A stretch of DNA of 11,529 bases from Jimgerdemannia flammicorona (lineage: Eukaryota; Mucoromycota; Endogonomycetes; Endogonales; Endogonaceae). A program made the translations under genes and the position numbers. The notes beneath the pieces were generated by a model. The model searched no databases, was not told where the DNA came from, and saw nothing but the letters and a program-made list of their open reading frames with translations. The stretch is taken from assembly GCA_003990745.1 (NCBI GenBank), contig RBNI01006269.1, positions 1 to 11,529 on the forward strand, written 5' to 3'. The first letter of the stretch is position 1. The number at the start of each line of letters is the position of its first letter. Shown one piece after another: positions 8,093 through 11,529 of the stretch.

Positions 8093-8664
8093 TAGTGCTC
8101 CTAATGAGTCAATTTAATCTAGATTGGATTCAGATTGATTTGGATTGAATCCCATCTAGATCAACTCAGATGGGATTCGAATTCCATCTGGATGGATTCA
8201 AATCAACTATTGTTTTGATTTCCAAATTAAACAATTAAATTTTTACATCAATAACTTGATGAATAATTATTTAAATTTGATTATCTTAGTGTCATTTGAA
8301 AGCCCTTAATAAGGCATATCTAATGATACCAAGAACATTGAAATCATATTATGCATTGCTGAGTTATAAAAGAAAACATCTTAATCACCAATTTTAGAAA
8401 TTGTTCAATTTGCTGATTTTGGAAATTTTGTCAAATAGAACATTTTCCTTAATCTCTCAGCAATGTATAATCCGATTTTAATGTACTTGGTATCATTAGA
8501 AAGGCCTTATTAAGGGCTTTCTATTGACACCAAGATCATCAAATTTTGATAATTATTCATTAAGTTATTGATGTAAACATTTAATTATCTAATTTGGAAA
8601 TCAAAACAATGGTTGATTCAAATCCCATCTAAATCTCATCCAGATTGACTCATTTGGAGCACTA
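8093..8664. mobile_element. Foldback MITE with hAT-like ends
   Basis: This 572-base element consists almost wholly of two inverted arms. The ends are TAGTGCTCC and GGAGCACTA, followed inward by AATGAGTCAAT and its complement. Pairing continues for more than 250 bases; for example, TGTTTTGATTTCCAAATTA at about 8211 pairs with its complement at about 8594-8612. AAAGCCCTTAATAAGG pairs with CCTTATTAAGGGCTTT. The centre lies near 8390-8420. No ORF of note is present, so it would depend on a transposase encoded elsewhere. An 8-base duplication and a TAGNG-type end match the hAT superfamily; MULE or another family is possible. It splits the Gypsy RNase H region. Confidence 0.85.
8168..8189. repeat. 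Short palindrome in the left arm
   Basis: A 22-base near-perfect palindrome (20 of 22 positions) is centred on TTCGAA. It lies in a stretch of about 60 bases that is present in the left arm of the foldback element but absent from the right arm. The stretch also holds repeated GATTGGATT-like units. One of the window's four CpGs is at its centre. Confidence 0.7.
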
Positions 8665-8672
8665 TATATAGA
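8665..8672 (+). repeat. Target-site duplication of the foldback element, right
   Basis: TATATAGA repeats the left flank and continues into the Gypsy RNase H coding sequence (Y-I-D-T from 8665). Confidence 0.65.
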
Positions 8673-9020
8673 TACTTTCAAAGATAGCCCTAGAGTGGTT
8701 TTAGCCCAAGAAAAACCTAATTAGTAGTACTATATAATAGCTTATTCAAGCTGAGCTACCAATTTGCAGTAAGCCAATTATATCAGCATTAAACTAGAGT
8801 GCCTTATAATCATATGGATAGTTACTCTGTTCAAATACTATCTTATCAAAAAAAGATTCATGCTGATAACTGATCTTACTACTCTTAAATAGCTATTCAA
8901 CTATAAGGAACTCACTGAAATCTTGGTCCACTGGATTCTTATCTTACAGAATTACAAAATCACCATTATCTATAAAGTAGAAAAAGTTTACCATAATATT
9001 AATATACTTTTCTACTAGTT
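8665..9020 (+). pseudogene. Gypsy pol: RNase H, broken
   Basis: One frame from 8665 gives YIDTFKD and VVLAQE, then IIAYSS, KLECLIIIW, VTLFKYYLIKKRFMLITDLTTLK and YKITIIYKVEK. This is the usual Gypsy RNase H order. The first Asp (YID), the Glu (KLE) and the next Asp (ITD) are present. The last catalytic Asp, normally in an N-A-D context, reads Asn (HNIN at about 8993-9004), consistent with G-to-A decay. Stops replace Trp or Gln-type positions; for example, LK-stop-LFNY stands where Trp is usual. The N-terminal strand of the domain lies on the other side of the foldback element. Confidence 0.85.
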
Positions 9021-9099
9021 CTAATAAATTAGAAAAATGGTATACTAAGGAACTACCCTCTAAAGAAAGCTCCTTTAACTACTAAAGTATAAGAAAATC

Positions 9100-10090
9100 T
9101 CATCTGAAAAGGACATCAGAAAGCCTACCAAGAATAGATAAATATAGAAGAAAAGCTATAAGTAATATACCAATATTGGCCCAATCTCCAGATATAAGTC
9201 AGAGATATACTCAAAAAATGTAACACTTGTCAGAAGTATTAAGAAAAGAAGAATATTAAGCATTATTATAACCAATTACACTACAAGATAATATCTTTTA
9301 AAAATGGGGAGTAGATATTATTAAACTACTACTAGTTATACTAAGAAGAAACAAATATATTCTAGTATTTATAGAATATCTAATCAAATGACCTGAGGTC
9401 TTCCCAATGGAAATCACTAATGTCTTAACCATTGTTGATCTTCTAAATGAGCTCACACTTAGATTTGGACCTCCAGAAGAACTTATCTCTGACTGAGACA
9501 TAGAATTCATCAATAACATAATTATAAGTTATGCCTAAATCTATAAGATCTACCTCAAATAGACTATATTATACTATCTTCAAACTAATGATATGACAGA
9601 ATAAATGAAACAGACTATTAAGAAAGAACTTACCTGAATAAATCCTATCAACTGGGATCTCTGCTTATTTGAGATCTTATGGGAAATTCAGAACACTCCT
9701 GCTGCCTCTATCAAAAAAAAGCTATTCAAGATGATATTCACTAAGAAAACCAGAACTACTGACTATGGAAACCTTGGTGATCTCTTTAAATAGACAGAAT
9801 AGTTATACCATCAAGCCTGTACTCAGATAATCAAGGTCTAAAAAAGACAAAAGAAGTACTATAATCAGAAATAAAAGAATCAGAAGATCAATATTAGAGA
9901 TCAAGTACTAGTTTTGAGAAGTATAATTAAGACAAACTTTGCTACCAAATTGAGGCCTATATGGGAAGGATATTACCTTATATATACCATAAAAGAAATC
10001 AGTATCTAAGAAGTATGAATGGATAAACTCTGAGGATACCAGTATACATCAATTATCTCAAGATCCACTTTTCTCTACACTATAAACTAA
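9100..10090 (+). pseudogene. Gypsy pol: integrase, broken by stops
   Basis: The N-terminal zinc-binding part is degraded but still shows YWPNL (9174-9188) and a C-x2-C pair in KCNTCQKY (9216-9239). After a frame change near 9296-9302, one frame runs from 9305 to about 10090. It starts WGVDII with Asp at 9314, then RNKYILVFIEYL, then FGPPEELISD with Asp at 9491, then NDMTE with Glu at 9599. The spacing is D-58-D-35-E, canonical for retroviral-type integrases. NTPAA follows. A C-terminal part with DQVLVLRS, KTNFATKL and PIWEGYYLIYTIKE matches the DNA-binding end of Gypsy integrases. Stops are scattered; the one after ISD is TGA where Arg is usual. The catalytic triad outlives the frame. Confidence 0.88.
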
Positions 10091-10172
10091 AGAATTGACC
10101 AGTATCTCTAGACTCTTATTCTTAGCTTCAATCAATTTCCTTACCTAAGTTTTGAGAAACTAATGAAACCTG
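10091..10172 (+). other. End of the Gypsy remnant
   Basis: This AT-rich stretch follows the last integrase-like residues. I see no clear polypurine tract and no LTR start before the sequence meets the reversed LINE tail. It may be the last part of pol or the untranslated region before a lost 3' LTR. Confidence 0.4.
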
Positions 10173-11515
10173 TCTTTTTATTTTATTTTTATAGTTACAA
10201 GAACTTCTACTTTATTACCAAACTATCTATATTATACTAATACTAATAAACTCCTCACCCCATCTCACAGAGTAGCTCCTCCCCCCCTGCTACCCCAATT
10301 CTCTCCCCACTCTTCTTATAAATTATCTCTACTAGTTGCTGTCAATACCCACTATCAGTACCCCACCCCCTCCACCACCTATTCAACAAGTCTAACATCA
10401 GCCACTCTTATCTAGCAACTCTCACCCCCAGTATCAGCTGTTGACCTTCCTTAAATACATATAATCAATATCTGTCAAGTCTGATCTAAATAGCTAGCAC
10501 CCATTCTAACATCAGTCACTCATCCCCCAACCCCCCCCCCACCAGTCTCCTCTGGAGGTCACCCCACCTCCCTCCCACCATCAGCCCCAGTTAGCACACT
10601 CTCAGTCACTTCTCAATTATACTCCAGAAGTTCTTCATTACCATATACTCTTCTAGCTAATGTTTAGATATATGTACCACTCCTATCTCTTGCCCAATGT
10701 TCAGAAACTCCTTATACTCCCAGATATCTCCTTTTATCAAGTGACCCAATTAGTAGTTCAACATTACCTTATACTGTAGAAGTCTCCACCATACCATCCA
10801 AAACTTGGGAGGAATCTATCTCACTATCTGCTTGCTCTATAACCAAATGCCATTCCAATTCCACTCTTCTCCAATCTCCACCCTCTGCTACACATTAGAC
10901 CACCATACTTTCCAATGCTTCTGAAGACACTCCATACTATCTTTCAAGCAGAAGTTATCCACTGATGCTCTGCCTAACAGAAGATAATCCCACCTCTATA
11001 TCTGGAGTCTCTGGTCCTCCCCCCCCTCATCACTCTACCATTAGAGACCAATATAGTGAGTCATATAAACCACTCTTTATCAGAATCCTTGAAAGTACAT
11101 CCTCTGACTCTCCTCCAAAGCCACCAGAGATAGTAGGTCCAGTTGTATCTTGAGAGGAGAACTGGGCCTCCCACATCCTCTATATGAGAGGAACCCACTT
11201 TCTGTCCCTCAACTTGCTAGCTTGCTTCAGTCACTATACTCATAAGTAACAAAGATACTTGGAAAAATCCACCAGACTCAGTCCTCCCATAAGGTCAGCA
11301 CCTTCAAGCCAATCTGACTCTATTGTCCTACCCATATTCAGGTCCTGGCTATCTTCAATATTCTCTTGACCACCTATGTCAGAATGTCTAAGTAGTACTC
11401 CAAGTACTACAGCTTAGGTAACCAGTATATATTTGGTACTATCATTCTCCCTACCAGAGATATAATGACCACTCTACCCTAAGAGAGTACTCCCCCACTT
11501 CACCAGCTGCTGTAC
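10173..11515 (-). mobile_element. Third LINE copy, 5'-truncated, reverse orientation
   Basis: Read on the - strand, it aligns with about 4446-5825 of the full-length LINE: the region just after the RT, the Trp-rich C-terminal part, the 3' terminal block (10192-10210) and an A-rich tail (T-rich here, 10173-10189). It has the same purine-rich sense strand as the other copies, so the + strand here is C-rich. It is 5'-truncated at a run of 14 A in its own orientation, which coincides with the end of the window. Confidence 0.88.
10240..11515 (-). pseudogene. LINE ORF2 C-terminal fragment (third copy)
   Basis: The - strand encodes the part of ORF2 downstream of the reverse transcriptase, with stops and frame changes. 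Near its end it reads GQQLILGVRVAR, then a TAA codon, EWLMLDLLNRWWRGWG, and later KKSGERIGVAG. The intact Gln-Gln here (10438-10443) shows that the TAG-TAG in the old copy at 6323-6328 arose from CAA/CAG. Runs of C on the + strand at 10531-10540 and 11019-11026 are likely frame-change points. No catalytic domain is included, so it is non-functional. Confidence 0.78.
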
Positions 11516-11529
11516 TTTTTTTTTTTTTT
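11516..11529. repeat. Homopolymer T run at the window edge
   Basis: Fourteen T residues end the window. In the orientation of the adjacent LINE they are an A run directly upstream of its truncated 5' end, the mirror image of positions 1-15. Confidence 0.9.

Larger units (their letters stand above)
6643..10172 (+). mobile_element. Ty3/Gypsy LTR retrotransposon remnant
   Basis: The domain order RT, RNase H, integrase defines Ty3/Gypsy, since Copia elements carry integrase first. No LTR, primer-binding site or gag is visible. The left edge abuts the (AT)n tail of the old LINE and the right edge abuts the reversed tail of another LINE, so both ends were probably removed or displaced by LINE insertions. 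The base composition is AT-rich, unlike the G-rich LINE. A foldback element (8093-8664) interrupts it. Many stops, several frameshifts and a changed RT motif make it inactive. Confidence 0.88.

Noticed and set aside
8083..8094. 12-base duplication TATATATAGATA with an element starting GTGCTCC
   Set aside because: It is also an exact match, but the TA repeat makes the length ambiguous. The 8-base reading gives symmetric TAG...CTA ends typical of hAT, so it was preferred.
8118..8195. CRISPR-like or minisatellite array in the GATTGGATT repeats
   Set aside because: The units are short, irregular and few, with no spacers. They are subterminal repeats of the foldback element.
8093..8664. Solo LTR or LTR of the Gypsy
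   Set aside because: The sequence is an inverted repeat of itself with an 8-base duplication, lacks TG...CA ends, and sits inside the RNase H coding region.

Overview
This window is a stack of nested, decayed transposable elements. I see no intact gene, no host gene, no tRNA or rRNA and no CRISPR array. The elements are a non-LTR retrotransposon (LINE) with two ORFs and an L1-like AP endonuclease, a Ty3/Gypsy LTR retrotransposon, and a small foldback element with hAT-like ends. These suggest a eukaryote, most likely a filamentous fungus with a repeat-rich genome. The species cannot be named from the sequence. I count only four CpG dinucleotides in 11.5 kb, and many Gln and Trp codons have become stops. 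This fits methylation-driven or RIP-like C-to-T decay.

Layout. 1-113 is the left half of an old, 5'-truncated LINE (+ strand), preceded by a run of A. 114-5863 is a full-length LINE (about 5.75 kb) inserted into that old copy. The two halves are joined by a 17-base target-site duplication (97-113 and 5864-5880). The full-length copy holds a 5' region, a charged ORF1 (about 410-2055), and ORF2 (about 2090-5769) with endonuclease, reverse transcriptase and a Trp-rich C-terminal region. It ends in an A-rich tail. 5864-6642 is the right half of the old LINE, ending in an (AT)n tail. 6643-10172 is a Gypsy remnant on the + strand, reading protease/RT linker, RT, RNase H, integrase. It has no visible LTRs or gag. 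Its RNase H region is split at 8093-8664 by a 572-base foldback element flanked by an 8-base duplication. 10173-11515 is a third, 5'-truncated LINE copy on the - strand, and the window ends in a run of T.

How the parts relate. Relative order can be read for two events: the full-length LINE landed in the old LINE, and the foldback element landed in the Gypsy. All coding regions are dead: the LINE RT motif reads FADN, the Gypsy RT motif reads YIDY, and frameshifts and stops are frequent. The Gypsy integrase still keeps its DDE residues with canonical spacing. The three LINE copies can be compared in their shared 3' part. They carry different stop codons at the same positions, so much of the decay happened independently in each copy.
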